NCBI RefSeq assembly: GCF_013378075.1
Contig: NZ_CP051131.1
Span: forward strand, 1,240,001 to 1,304,000
Source of the DNA: Parasphingopyxis algicola
Lineage (GTDB): Bacteria > Pseudomonadota > Alphaproteobacteria > Sphingomonadales > Sphingomonadaceae
Reading direction: 5' to 3'
DNA: 64,000 nt
Made by a program: the position numbers and the translations under genes
Shown: in pieces, positions 35,185 to 43,924 of the stretch
How positions within the stretch are numbered: the first letter of the stretch is position 1
How the letters are laid out: each line of letters begins with the position of its first letter
The notes under the pieces: model-generated
What the model saw: the letters and a program-made list of their open reading frames with translations, nothing else
Told to the model about the DNA's origin: nothing
The model's database searches: none

Positions 35185-36459
35185 ATGACGAAAACCGGCT
35201 GGCAGAATTGGTCCGGCAGCGTTCATGCTACCCCGAGCCGGATCGCCGAACCGCGTAATGAGGCCGAACTTGCGCAGATCGTCACGGGCACTGACCGGGT
35301 GCGGGTCACCGGCGCCGGCCACAGTTTCATGCCCTTGTGCGAGACGGACGGCACACTGATCCGGCTGGATCGGATGGAAGGCGAACTGGACATCGCCGCC
35401 GACGGTGCGACGGCTTGGGCGCCGGCTGGCTGGAGCCTCGCCCGGCTGACCGAAAGGCTGTGGGAGGCAGGCTATTCGTTCCTCAATCAGGGCGATGTGA
35501 ACCCGCAATCGCTGGCGGGTGCCATCTCGACCGGCACGCACGGCACCGGCGCCGCGCTCGGCAGTCTGTCGACAATCGCCCGGGGTTTTCGCCTGATGCT
35601 CGCCGACGGCAGCACGATCACCTGCGACGCCGACGAGAACGGCGAAATATTCGAGGCCCAGCGTCTGTCGCTCGGCCTGCTCGGCATCGCCCTTGCGATC
35701 AGGATCGAGATCGTTCCGGCCTATCACCTGGTCGAAGATATTCGCGCGGTCCGGCTGGCCGAGCTTACCGAGCAATGGGACGACCTTGCCGACGAGTATC
35801 GCCATGTCGAATTCTGGGTCTTCCCCTATTCGGACATGGCGATCCTCAAGACGCTCGAACCCTGCGACCCCTGCGATCCGCCGGAGAAGCAAAGCGACAT
35901 GGCTGAGAAAGCCTTCGCTTCATATTGCAAGACGGTGCGGCGCGTCCCGAAGCTCGCTGCCTCGCTCCAGCGCCAGATCATGAAGGGCGTCAAGCCCGCC
36001 GAGCGCCGCGGCCCGGCCTATCGGATCTTCCCGTCCGAACGGAATGTCCGGTTCGAGGAAATAGAACACCAGTTGCCGCGCGCCAACGGTTTCGCCGCGC
36101 TTGCCGAGGTAATCGACTGGATCCGCACGAACAAACTGCCGGTGAGCTTTCCGTTCGAATTTCGCCTGGTGGCGGGCGACGATATCTGGATGAGCCCTTT
36201 CAATGCCGGTCCCTGCGCCTCGATCTCGATGCATCAATATGCCGAGATGCCGTGGCGCGAGATTTTCGCCGACGCCGAACCGATCTTCCGCGAGCATGGC
36301 GGGCGGCCGCATTGGGCCAAGCGGCACACGCTGCGCTTCGACGATCTGAGCGCGCTCTATCCGAAAACCGAAGACTTCCGGGCCGTCTGCCGGGAGGTCG
36401 ATCCACAGGGCAAGTTCGCGAACGCGCATCTGGCCGCGCTGTTCAGGCTGGGAGAATGA
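35185..36459 (+). CDS. FAD-linked oxidase, D-arabinono-1,4-lactone / L-gulonolactone oxidase family
   Basis: A 424-residue VAO-family flavoprotein. The PP-loop RVTGAGHSFMPL includes the His that commonly binds FAD covalently in this family; LAGAISTGTHGTGAALG is the second FAD segment. The C-terminal ALO domain has AKRHTLRFDDLSALYP and DPQGKFANAHL. Relatives oxidise sugar lactones or alditols with O2. It runs into a PLP-enzyme gene whose start lies five bases beyond this stop, so both may act on the same small metabolite; the substrate is unknown. Confidence 0.9.
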   Translation: MTKTGWQNWSGSVHATPSRIAEPRNEAELAQIVTGTDRVRVTGAGHSFMPLCETDGTLIRLDRMEGELDIAADGATAWAPAGWSLARLTERLWEAGYSFLNQGDVNPQSLAGAISTGTHGTGAALGSLSTIARGFRLMLADGSTITCDADENGEIFEAQRLSLGLLGIALAIRIEIVPAYHLVEDIRAVRLAELTEQWDDLADEYRHVEFWVFPYSDMAILKTLEPCDPCDPPEKQSDMAEKAFASYCKTVRRVPKLAASLQRQIMKGVKPAERRGPAYRIFPSERNVRFEEIEHQLPRANGFAALAEVIDWIRTNKLPVSFPFEFRLVAGDDIWMSPFNAGPCASISMHQYAEMPWREIFADAEPIFREHGGRPHWAKRHTLRFDDLSALYPKTEDFRAVCREVDPQGKFANAHLAALFRLGE

Positions 36460-36464
36460 CCGCA

Positions 36465-37598
36465 ATGCCCGCCTCTTCCGAAAACAGTCACCTGATCGGC
36501 CAGCAGGGCGGCCGCAAATCGCTGAACACGCCGGCGCTGGTTCTCGAAAAGGCGGCCATGCTGCGGAACATCGAACGCATGGCCGCATTCGCCAGCGAGA
36601 AAGGCGTGAGCCTCCGCCCGCATGCCAAAACCCATAAAAGCGTCGATATCGCCACGCTCCAGCTCGAAGCCGGGGCCAAGGGCATTTGCTGCGCCAAACT
36701 GGGGGAAGCCGAAGCGCTGGCCGCCGCCGGGCCCATTCCGAATATCCTCATTACCTCGCCGGTCGTGTCCGCGCCGGCAATCGCGCGGCTGGCGAAGATT
36801 CACGGTGAAACTGAGGCGCTGATGGTCGTCGCCGATCATCCCGGCAATGTCAGCAATCTGGCACGGGCCTTCGGGGAGGATGCCCCGCTCGGCATATTGA
36901 TCGACATCGATCCGGGCATTCACCGCACCGGTGTCGCCTCGCCGGACGCGGCCTTAGCGCTGGCGCGGGAAATCGCGCGCCAACCGTCGCTGCGATACCG
37001 CGGCGTGCAATTCTATTGCGGCCTCCATCAGCATATCAAATCCTATGCGGAGCGCCGCGCCGCGATCATCGAACGGACCGGCTATCTGCGCGGCATCGTC
37101 GATCAGCTGGCCGATGCCGGTTTCGTGCCGGAGATCATCAGCGGCGGCGGGACCGGCACCCACGAGATCGATGCCGAACTCGGCCTGTTCACCGAGCTGC
37201 AGGTCGGGTCCTATGTCTTCATGGACAATGAATATGGCGAGTGCGAGCTGTTCGGCGACGCCGAAAATTTCGAGGCCGCTCTGTTCGTCGATGCCCGGAT
37301 CGTCAGCTGCAACACGCCGGGCATGGCGACCGTCGATGCAGGCTTCAAGGCGCTATCTACGGACGGCGGCACGCCCGTGGTGACGGATGGCGCGCCGGAC
37401 GGCGCGGGCTTCATTTTCATGGGCGACGAACATGGCGGACTATTGGCCGCCGATCACGAATTCGAGCATGGCGCCGCCGTGACGCTGCAGGTGCCGCATT
37501 GCGACCCGACCGTGAACCTTCACGACGTCTATCATGTCGTGGACGGGGATACGGTCGTCGATATCTGGCCCGTCACGGCGCGGGGCCGCAGCCGCTAA
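36465..37598 (+). CDS. D-threonine aldolase / DSD1-like PLP enzyme
   Basis: A 377-residue fold-type III (alanine racemase-like) PLP enzyme. The PLP lysine is in LRPHAKTHKSVDIA (residue about 50); the metal-binding His and Cys of the family are in VPHCDPTVNLHD near the C-terminus. Relatives are D-threonine aldolases and metal-dependent D-serine dehydratases. The ATG at 36465 is favoured because GGGAG lies about ten bases before it; an earlier ATG at 36456 overlaps the preceding stop (ATGA). Confidence 0.9.
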   Translation: MPASSENSHLIGQQGGRKSLNTPALVLEKAAMLRNIERMAAFASEKGVSLRPHAKTHKSVDIATLQLEAGAKGICCAKLGEAEALAAAGPIPNILITSPVVSAPAIARLAKIHGETEALMVVADHPGNVSNLARAFGEDAPLGILIDIDPGIHRTGVASPDAALALAREIARQPSLRYRGVQFYCGLHQHIKSYAERRAAIIERTGYLRGIVDQLADAGFVPEIISGGGTGTHEIDAELGLFTELQVGSYVFMDNEYGECELFGDAENFEAALFVDARIVSCNTPGMATVDAGFKALSTDGGTPVVTDGAPDGAGFIFMGDEHGGLLAADHEFEHGAAVTLQVPHCDPTVNLHDVYHVVDGDTVVDIWPVTARGRSR

Positions 37599-37608
37599 GG
37601 CCCGCCCG

Positions 37609-38235
37609 CTAGCCCTCGCGGTTAACGAGCGGTCCACCGATTTCGATCGCTTTCTTGTACGCGGGCCGGTCCATCAGCCGTTCGAGATAGGCCTTGGCCT
37701 GGGGGCGCTCGTCGAGCAGCCCGACCATGTTCGAAAGCTCGAGCAGATATTCGAGGTTGATGTCCGCGCCGGTCAACGCGTCGCCGACTAGGAATTCGCG
37801 GCCCTCCATATGGCCGTCGATATAATCGAGCAGCTTGGTCACTTCGCCGCCGACGAAACCGCCCAGGATGTCGCCCAGCCCGCCGAAACGCGGCCCGAGC
37901 AGAGTCAGCAGGATCGGCATGGCGAGCGTGCCTTCGGCGAATTGCAGCCATTCGAGATAGGTCGCGCGGTCCGCGTTCGATGCCGGCGCCAGCTGCCCCT
38001 CGCCGCGCGTCTCGATGATATATTCGATGATCGCGCCCGACTCGACCATCACATGGCCGTCGATTTCCACCGTCGGTGCCTTGCCGAGCGGATGGATCGC
38101 AAACAGGTCCTCCTGCGAGCGATTGGTCTCCGGGTTCCGGTGATGTTCCTCCATCTCGTACTGAAGCCCGAGTTCTTCGAGCAGCCAGATGATACGCGTC
38201 GAACGCGAGAAACGGAGATGGTGGAGCTTGATCAT
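37609..38235 (-). CDS. glutathione S-transferase
   Basis: A 208-residue soluble GST. The N-terminal thioredoxin-like domain has LHHLRFSRSTRIIWLLEEL, GKAPTVEIDGHVMVESGAI (the glutathione-binding Glu-Ser pair) and the C-terminal all-helical domain ends with DRPAYKKAIEIGG. ATG at 38235 is chosen because AGGA is nine bases upstream; ATG at 38241 is too close. It ends 10 bases from the convergent PLP-enzyme gene. The substrate is unknown. Confidence 0.92.
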   Translation of the reverse strand: MIKLHHLRFSRSTRIIWLLEELGLQYEMEEHHRNPETNRSQEDLFAIHPLGKAPTVEIDGHVMVESGAIIEYIIETRGEGQLAPASNADRATYLEWLQFAEGTLAMPILLTLLGPRFGGLGDILGGFVGGEVTKLLDYIDGHMEGREFLVGDALTGADINLEYLLELSNMVGLLDERPQAKAYLERLMDRPAYKKAIEIGGPLVNREG

Positions 38236-38305
38236 GGGCATCGATCCTGACTGAAAGGTGGAAACTGACGATTCCCGTGTCTTGTTGCCGTTCGGGCGCG
38301 CCGGA

Positions 38306-39793
38306 TCAATGGCCGACCACGCCCAGGCTCTGAAACGGCTTCTCGTTGTCGCTGTATTTCTCGATCAGGGTCGCGCTGGCCTGGTTGAGGCCGATCACCC
38401 GGACCGTCTTGCCCTCGCCCTGCAAACGCCCGACCACCTTGTCGAGCACGCCGGTGGCCGAAATGTCCCAGAAATGCGCGTCCGTCAGATCGATATCGAC
38501 ATCGGTGATATCCTCCTCGCCATATTCCATGGCCTCGGTCACGCGATCGACCGAGGCGAAGAATATCTGGCCCTTGACGACATAATGCCGGGTCGTCCCC
38601 TCGACGCTGGTCGCGATAGTCACCAGATTGCGCACCATCCCGGCGAAGAAGATGCCGCTCAGCAGCACACCGACGAGCACGCCCTGCGCCAGGTCGTGCG
38701 TCCAGACCACGGTCACGACCGTCGCGAGCATGACCGCCGTCGACACTTTCGGGTGATGGCGGATTTCGAGGAAGGATTTCCAGCGGAAGGTGCTGATCGA
38801 GACGAAGATCATCACGGCGACGAGCGCGGGCATCGGGATCTGCGCGACCCAGGGGCCGAGCACGACGATCAGGACGAGCAGCATCACGCCCGCGATCATC
38901 GTCGAGAGCCGCCGGCGCCCGCCCGATTTGATGTTGATCACGGACTGGCCGATCATCGCGCAACCGCCCATGCCGCCGATGAAACCGGTGAAGAAGTTGG
39001 CGGCGCCCTGGCCGAAGCATTCCCGGCGCTTGTCGCTGCGTGTCTCCGTCATGTCGTCAACGATCGAAGCGGTCAGCAGCGATTCGAGCAGGCCGACGGC
39101 CGCCATACCCGCAGCATAGGGCGCGATGATCTGCAGCGTCTCCCAGGTCAGCGGTACCATCGGCAGATGGAACATCGGCAGGCTGTCCGGCAGCGTGCCC
39201 ATGTCGCCCACGGTCGATACATCGAACCCGCCGAATATGCTGACGACGGCGAGCAGCACGATCGCGACGAGCGGCGAGGGAATCGCCTTGGTGAGCATCG
39301 GCAGCAGGTAGATGATCGCGAGCCCGGCCCCGACCATGGCATAGGTTTCAATCGTGAAATTGTCGCCGATCAGCTGCGGTATCTGCGCCATGAAGATGAG
39401 GATCGCGAGCGCGTTGACGAAACCGGTGATCACCGAGCGCGCGACGAAGCGCATCAGCAGATCGAGCCGGAACAGGCCGGCCAGCCCCTGAAAGATGCCC
39501 ATCAGGATCGTCGCGGCGAACAGATATTCGACGCCATGATCGCGCACCAGCGGAATCACGAGGACGGCCACCGCAGCGGTCGCCGCCGAGATCATCCCCG
39601 GACGCCCGCCGAGCATCGCGGTGATGACCGCGATCGAGAAGCTCGCATAGAGCCCGACACGCGGATCGACGCCCGCGATGATCGAAAAGCCGATCGCCTC
39701 GGGAATCAATGCGAGCGCGACGACGAGGCCGGCGAGAAACTCGGTACGCGGCTGGGAGAGCCAGTCGCGCTTGAAATTGCGGTGCATGGGCAT
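38306..39793 (-). CDS. SulP family anion transporter with STAS domain
   Basis: A 495-residue SulP/SLC26-type carrier: many transmembrane helices in residues 20-400, with the family signature [17 protein letters not shown] near the N-terminus and [18 protein letters not shown] centrally, then a cytoplasmic STAS domain (about 405-495, [32 protein letters not shown]). Bacterial members move sulfate, bicarbonate or dicarboxylates by Na+ or H+ symport. A strong 29-base palindrome and a 5' UTR hairpin lie upstream and may regulate it. Confidence 0.93.
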   Translation of the reverse strand: MPMHRNFKRDWLSQPRTEFLAGLVVALALIPEAIGFSIIAGVDPRVGLYASFSIAVITAMLGGRPGMISAATAAVAVLVIPLVRDHGVEYLFAATILMGIFQGLAGLFRLDLLMRFVARSVITGFVNALAILIFMAQIPQLIGDNFTIETYAMVGAGLAIIYLLPMLTKAIPSPLVAIVLLAVVSIFGGFDVSTVGDMGTLPDSLPMFHLPMVPLTWETLQIIAPYAAGMAAVGLLESLLTASIVDDMTETRSDKRRECFGQGAANFFTGFIGGMGGCAMIGQSVINIKSGGRRRLSTMIAGVMLLVLIVVLGPWVAQIPMPALVAVMIFVSISTFRWKSFLEIRHHPKVSTAVMLATVVTVVWTHDLAQGVLVGVLLSGIFFAGMVRNLVTIATSVEGTTRHYVVKGQIFFASVDRVTEAMEYGEEDITDVDIDLTDAHFWDISATGVLDKVVGRLQGEGKTVRVIGLNQASATLIEKYSDNEKPFQSLGVVGH

Positions 39794-39819
39794 GCGGAAT
39801 TGCTTTCGGGCAATGCCGC
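39794..39819 (-). promoter_or_regulatory. hairpin in the SulP 5' untranslated region
   Basis: GCGGAATTGC (39794-39803), loop TTTCGG, GCAATGCCGC (39810-39819) pairs at nine of ten positions and ends directly at the start codon, where a Shine-Dalgarno sequence would be. It could lower translation when folded. Its role is inferred. Confidence 0.4.
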
Positions 39820-39870
39820 AAGGCCACTGGGCGCATGAGCGCTCCGCAGTCCGTGCGACTATGAAATCGG

Positions 39871-39899
39871 ATAATACAGGCCGGACCGGCCTGTATTAT
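39871..39899. promoter_or_regulatory. 29-base near-perfect palindrome upstream of SulP gene
   Basis: ATAATACAGGCCGG (39871-39884), a central A, then CCGGCCTGTATTAT (39886-39899): both 14-base arms match completely. A smaller repeat ATTGC-AGT-GCAAT follows at once. The site lies 78-106 bases before the SulP start, so it may be an operator for a dimeric regulator, or a transcript-end hairpin. Confidence 0.55.
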
Positions 39900-39961
39900 T
39901 GCAGTGCAATATAGAAGTTGGGGCCGAAAGGAAACAGTCAGACGATCTCGTGTAAAACCCC

Positions 39962-40051
39962 ATCATGCTGAACTTGGTTCAGCATCCACCCCTCCTCAAG
40001 AACCGACATCATGAGTTGATAGGTGGACCCTGAAACAAGTTCAGGGTGACG
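39962..40051. repeat. REP-like element: two inverted hairpin units
   Basis: Unit 1 is ATGCTGAAC-TTG-GTTCAGCAT (39965-39985), unit 2 ACCCTGAA-ACAAG-TTCAGGGT (40027-40047); they are inverted copies of one sequence, TCA-(TG/CC)-CTGAACTTG-N-TTCAG-(CA/GG)-TCCACC. The differing bases change together on both arms, keeping the stems. Such CTGAACTTG..TTCAG units recur between genes in sphingomonads as I recall them. The region 39914-40076 holds no gene. Confidence 0.7.
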
Positions 40052-40076
40052 GTAAAAAAAGCTGATCTGTTCCGCT

Positions 40077-40721
40077 TTAAGAAACCCGTTCCACATAATG
40101 CGCCGTCGTCTTCTCGCCGACTTCCTCGAGCGTGACCCCCGGCGCCAGTTCGATCAGCGCGAACGGGCTGTCATGATCCGGCCTATGGAACACGCCGAGA
40201 TTGGTGATGATCATGTCGACGACATTCTGGCCCGTCAGCGGCAATGTGCATTCGGGAATGAATTTCGGATCGCCCGCCTTGGAATTGTGATCCATGACGA
40301 CGATGATCTTCTTGACGCCCGCGACGAGATCCATCGCGCCGCCCATGCCCTTGATCATCTTGCCCGGGATCATCCAGTTGGCAATATCGCCATTTTCCGC
40401 GACTTCCATCGCGCCGAGCACCGTCAGATCGATATGCCCGCCGCGGATCATGGCGAAACTGTCCGACGAGCCGAAATAGCTCGATGAGGGCAGTGCGCTG
40501 ATCGTCTGCTTGCCGGCGTTGATCAGGTCCGCATCGACCTCGTCGGGATAGGGAAAGGGCCCGATGCCGAGCATGCCGTTTTCAGACTGGAGCGTAACCT
40601 CGACCCCGTCCGGGATATGGTTCGCGACCAATGTCGGGATACCGATGCCGAGATTGACATAATAGCCGTCCTCAAGCTCCTGCGCGGCGCGCGCGGCCAT
40701 CTGATTGCGGTCCCAAGGCAT
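40077..40721 (-). CDS. 3-oxoacid CoA-transferase subunit B
   Basis: A 214-residue beta subunit of a class I CoA-transferase (ScoB/AtoA type), which with subunit A moves CoA from succinyl-CoA to a 3-oxo acid such as acetoacetate. The catalytic Glu is in [28 protein letters not shown] near the N-terminus is a family block. The start has GGAAGGAAG upstream. It is the last gene of the operon that begins with subunit A and contains a small membrane protein gene between the two. Confidence 0.95.
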   Translation of the reverse strand: MPWDRNQMAARAAQELEDGYYVNLGIGIPTLVANHIPDGVEVTLQSENGMLGIGPFPYPDEVDADLINAGKQTISALPSSSYFGSSDSFAMIRGGHIDLTVLGAMEVAENGDIANWMIPGKMIKGMGGAMDLVAGVKKIIVVMDHNSKAGDPKFIPECTLPLTGQNVVDMIITNLGVFHRPDHDSPFALIELAPGVTLEEVGEKTTAHYVERVS

Positions 40722-40768
40722 GTTACTTCTTCCTTCCTATCTGATCACCAAAATGACCACTTAGTCCA

Positions 40769-40906
40769 TCATGGCCAGCAGCTCCCCGGTGGTCCACCAC
40801 ATGAGTGACCCGGGAACACCCAAAATTCTATGTAGAGATAGAGGCCCAACACAATCGCACCAACGACCATGAGACAACCCAATCGTGCCTGCCAATGAAA
40901 TTTCAT
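40769..40906 (-). CDS. small single-pass membrane protein between CoA-transferase genes
   Basis: A 45-residue frame starting MKFHWQARLGCLMVVGAI: a short basic N-terminus, one transmembrane helix (residues about 9-30, rich in Leu, Val, Ile and Tyr) and a tail with two Cys and several Pro and Gly (GHSCGGPPGSCWP). The tail would lie in the periplasm under the positive-inside rule, and its Cys pair could form a disulfide or bind a metal. It sits 35 bases after subunit A and 47 before subunit B, on the same strand. A ribosome-binding site is not clear. No family is recognised. Confidence 0.5.
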   Translation of the reverse strand: MKFHWQARLGCLMVVGAIVLGLYLYIEFWVFPGHSCGGPPGSCWP

Positions 40907-40941
40907 GATCAGCGCTGCTCTTCGGCCAACATCCCCTATAT

Positions 40942-41649
40942 CTAAGCGCTCTCCATTTCACGCACGGTCTCGAATTCGATCTTCTTGTCATAGGGTGATC
41001 CGTCGATCAGCCGTTTGACGTAGATGCCCGGCAGATGGATGCAGTCGGGATCGAGTGCGCCGACCTCGACGATTTCCTCGACCTCGGCGACGCAGATCTT
41101 GCCCGCGGTCGCCATCGGCTGGTTGAAATTGCGCGCCGTTTTGCGAAACACGAGATTGCCGCTCTTGTCCGCTTTCCAGCCCTTGACGATGCACAGATCG
41201 GCGAAAATGCCGCGCTCGAGGATGTAATCCTCTCCGTCGAACTGTTTCACTTCCTTGCCCTCGGCCACCACGGTTCCGAAGCCGGTTTTCGTATAAAAAC
41301 CTGGAATGCCCGCGCCCCCCGCCCGGCAACGTTCGGCGAGCGTCCCTTGCGGACAGAATTCGACCTCCAGCTCCTTGGCGAGGAACTGCCGCTCGAATTC
41401 CTTGTTCTCCCCGACATAGGAGGAGATCATCTTCTTGACCTGCTTGGTCCGGAGCAGCTTGCCGAGCCCTTCATTGTCGATCCCGGCATTGTTGGACGCA
41501 ATGGTCAGGTCCTTCGTTCCGGCGTCGCGGATCGCATCGATCAGCCGTTCGGGAATGCCGCACAGGCCGAAACCGCCCGCGCAGATGTGCATGCCGTCGA
41601 ACAACAGGCCGTCCAGCGCGGCGGCGGCATCGGGATAAATCTTTCGCAT
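40942..41649 (-). CDS. 3-oxoacid CoA-transferase subunit A
   Basis: A 235-residue alpha subunit of a class I CoA-transferase (ScoA/AtoD type). Signature blocks are [19 protein letters not shown] and [18 protein letters not shown] at the N-terminal CoA-binding side, then [14 protein letters not shown] and [33 protein letters not shown] precedes the ATG at 41649. It leads the scoA-microprotein-scoB unit, used for ketone body or 3-oxoacid activation; the exact acid is not certain. Confidence 0.95.
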   Translation of the reverse strand: MRKIYPDAAAALDGLLFDGMHICAGGFGLCGIPERLIDAIRDAGTKDLTIASNNAGIDNEGLGKLLRTKQVKKMISSYVGENKEFERQFLAKELEVEFCPQGTLAERCRAGGAGIPGFYTKTGFGTVVAEGKEVKQFDGEDYILERGIFADLCIVKGWKADKSGNLVFRKTARNFNQPMATAGKICVAEVEEIVEVGALDPDCIHLPGIYVKRLIDGSPYDKKIEFETVREMESA

Positions 41650-41857
41650 ATCGAGCTCCGCTTGGAGTTTAGGCTCAAAAGGTCTGGCCCATTAGGCGGG
41701 GCGGACGGGCCGGGTCAATTGCCGTGACCGTCACCCGCGTCGCAAATCCTGCAACGGGGATTTTTCCGGCCGGCGCACGTTTGACCTTGATCAAGGCTGC
41801 GATTCGCGATCCGCCTAGGGTAAGGTGCAAACAGAAACTCGCGCTGGGAGAATGATC

Positions 41858-42658
41858 ATGCGATCCATCTTGATACCCGTGAACGACGAAGAAGGCTTTG
41901 AGTCGCGCTTGCAGGCGGCGCTCGACGTCGGGCGCGCCGTGAACGGCCATATCAGCTTTCTCCACGGTATCCCGGTGAGCGACTATGTCGCGCTCGATCC
42001 GTTCGGCGGTTCCTACTATGTCGCCGAACAGCGCGAAGCGGCGCTCGAAGAAGCCGAGCGCAAGCGGACAATGCTCAAGGAAGAGATGGGCAACGAGGAT
42101 GTGCCTTGGGATTTCGTCTCGGCGGACGGCGCGCCCGATGATGTGCTGGTCGGCCATTCGCGACTGGCCGATGTCGCGGTCCTCAGCGAACCTGCCGGAA
42201 ACGACGACGATCTCGCCTCCAGTGTCACCTATTTCGTGATGGAGGCGCAATGCCCGATCCTCGCCGTGCCGCAGACGAGCAAGGCGCTCCATTGCGCCGG
42301 CAAGGCGGTCGTCGCCTGGAACGGCTCGGCGCCGGCGGCGAACGCGATGCGCGCGGCGATCCCGATGCTGCAGGTCGCGGAGTCGGTGGAAGTCGTGACG
42401 ATCGGCGAGGATCCGCGGCATTTCCCGGCCGCAAGCGCCTGCGCTTATCTATCGCGCCACGGCATCAAGGCGGACCTCATCCTGCGCGACCGGCGGGACA
42501 AGGTGTCCGAAGCGATGCACGACCTGCTGCTCGACCGCGACGCCGACTATATGGTGATGGGCGCCTATGGGCACAGCCGGCTAAGGCAGACGCTGTTCGG
42601 CGGCGTCTCCCGGCATTTCATACAGCGTTCGCCGGTGCCGGTTTTCATGACGCATTAG
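41858..42658 (+). CDS. universal stress protein, tandem UspA domains
   Basis: A 266-residue protein with two UspA-type domains (residues 1-140 and 145-266). The second has the clear nucleotide-binding end GAYGHSRLRQTLFGGVSRHF, matching G-x2-G-x9-G(S/T); the first is degenerate. N-terminus MRSILIPVNDEEGFE. ATG at 41858 is chosen because GGGAG is seven bases upstream; ATG at 41852 is too near. Usp proteins are linked to stress tolerance by ATP binding; the role here is unknown. Confidence 0.9.
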   Translation: MRSILIPVNDEEGFESRLQAALDVGRAVNGHISFLHGIPVSDYVALDPFGGSYYVAEQREAALEEAERKRTMLKEEMGNEDVPWDFVSADGAPDDVLVGHSRLADVAVLSEPAGNDDDLASSVTYFVMEAQCPILAVPQTSKALHCAGKAVVAWNGSAPAANAMRAAIPMLQVAESVEVVTIGEDPRHFPAASACAYLSRHGIKADLILRDRRDKVSEAMHDLLLDRDADYMVMGAYGHSRLRQTLFGGVSRHFIQRSPVPVFMTH

Positions 42659-42667
42659 CCCGGCGGG

Positions 42668-43924
42668 TCACGGCACCGGAGAGACGTGGCCGTCGATCGA
42701 CAGAGAAATGCCGGTCAGGGTCCCGGCCCAACCTTCGTCGTCGAGCCGCCGGAAATAGCGGCTGTCGCGCCCGCCGATGAACCGGAACTCCGCACTGCGC
42801 TTGCGGTCTTCCAGGCGGACATCGATACGGGCGTTCCCGCGGAGATAGCGTTCGCTGACCTGCAGGGTTCGCTGTTCGCTCTCCAGCACGGCCAGTGATT
42901 CGGCGCTCGGCCAGATGGCGCCGAACGCCCGCTGGCGATCCTCCACGGCAAGGCGCGCCGGGTCCGGCCGGACCTCCAGATCGGTGAGCGAGAGCCGGTC
43001 CCCGTCGTGCAGACGGGACAATCGCAGGCCGCGGATCAGAAACCCGGAGATGCTGACGGTCCTTTGGGCGCGACGGCCGTCGAGCAGCGTCACCGCGCCT
43101 ATTCCCAGAACCTGCGCGCTCGCTGTCTCGAAATCGACAAGCAGCGCCGTTCCGGAATCGATGCCGAGGCCGATGCGTGCCGCTTCGGGCTGCTCCAGTA
43201 TCGCGCGGGCGAGCAGACCGAGCCGGCCGCGCTGGCCGAATTCGGTATCGATCGTGAACGGCGAAAACAGGCGCAGACCCTGTGGCAGGACGAGCGGCTG
43301 AAGATCGTCCTCACCTTCTTCCGCTCCATCGGTCGTTTCGTTTGTGACCAGACCGAACAGCGCGTCGAAGGCCTCCCCGTTGGCGATCATCGGGCTGCTC
43401 ATCGCCGCCGCGCCCGCGCCGATGCCGCCGACGATCACGCCCGCGCGGAGCCGGTCCCGGATAGCCATGAGCATCGGGCTGTCGAAACCGCCGGGCCGGA
43501 CGAGCGCCTGGGTCAACCGGAGCGGATCGCCGTCCGTCAGCCAGATCGCGCCGGCGCTTTCGATTTTCGCGATCTCCTCGGGATTGGCTGCGTTGGCGAC
43601 CCAGTCGCTCTCGTCGATATCGGGCGTTTCCGGATCGTCGACCGACGCCAGCCGCACGATCACGATCTCGTCCGGTTCGATGCCGTGGAACATCAGCTCG
43701 CCGGCGAACGTCGCGGCGCGCCCATGCGGATCGGACGCCGCCGCGGAGATGATCGCGATGGTCGGCGCGTCGGCCGGTCGACTGTCGATCAGCGCGCGAT
43801 AGACCGCCTCATTCTCGAGGCCGAGCCCGCCGCCGACGATCAGCAACTTGCCGGTATTGGCCGGTGCCGCGGCGGGAAGCAGGGCTGCCAGCGCAATCGC
43901 TGCAAGGACGAGCCAGCGGATCAA
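42668..43924 (-). CDS. secreted S51/cyanophycinase-like protein lacking the catalytic serine
   Basis: A 418-residue exported protein with a signal peptide (residues 1-22, ending PAAAPANT) and a cyanophycinase/peptidase S51-like domain: GKLLIVGGGLGLEN, IIWLTDGDPLRLTQAL-type block and the nucleophile elbow. The elbow reads GGIGAGAAAMS where cyanophycinases have GGTSAGASVMS, so Gly-169 (codon 43418-43420) replaces the Ser nucleophile. It is probably not an active serine peptidase. The C-terminal 200 residues are of unknown type. The start is TTG at 43924, overlapping the stop of the HAD gene. Confidence 0.8.
   Translation of the reverse strand: MIRWLVLAAIALAALLPAAAPANTGKLLIVGGGLGLENEAVYRALIDSRPADAPTIAIISAAASDPHGRAATFAGELMFHGIEPDEIVIVRLASVDDPETPDIDESDWVANAANPEEIAKIESAGAIWLTDGDPLRLTQALVRPGGFDSPMLMAIRDRLRAGVIVGGIGAGAAAMSSPMIANGEAFDALFGLVTNETTDGAEEGEDDLQPLVLPQGLRLFSPFTIDTEFGQRGRLGLLARAILEQPEAARIGLGIDSGTALLVDFETASAQVLGIGAVTLLDGRRAQRTVSISGFLIRGLRLSRLHDGDRLSLTDLEVRPDPARLAVEDRQRAFGAIWPSAESLAVLESEQRTLQVSERYLRGNARIDVRLEDRKRSAEFRFIGGRDSRYFRRLDDEGWAGTLTGISLSIDGHVSPVP

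Noticed and set aside
40761-40991. A 76-codon frame between the CoA-transferase genes
   Set aside because: It overlaps the subunit A coding end and has a composition unlike a protein; the shorter 45-residue frame in a different phase has a clear membrane helix and is the better candidate.
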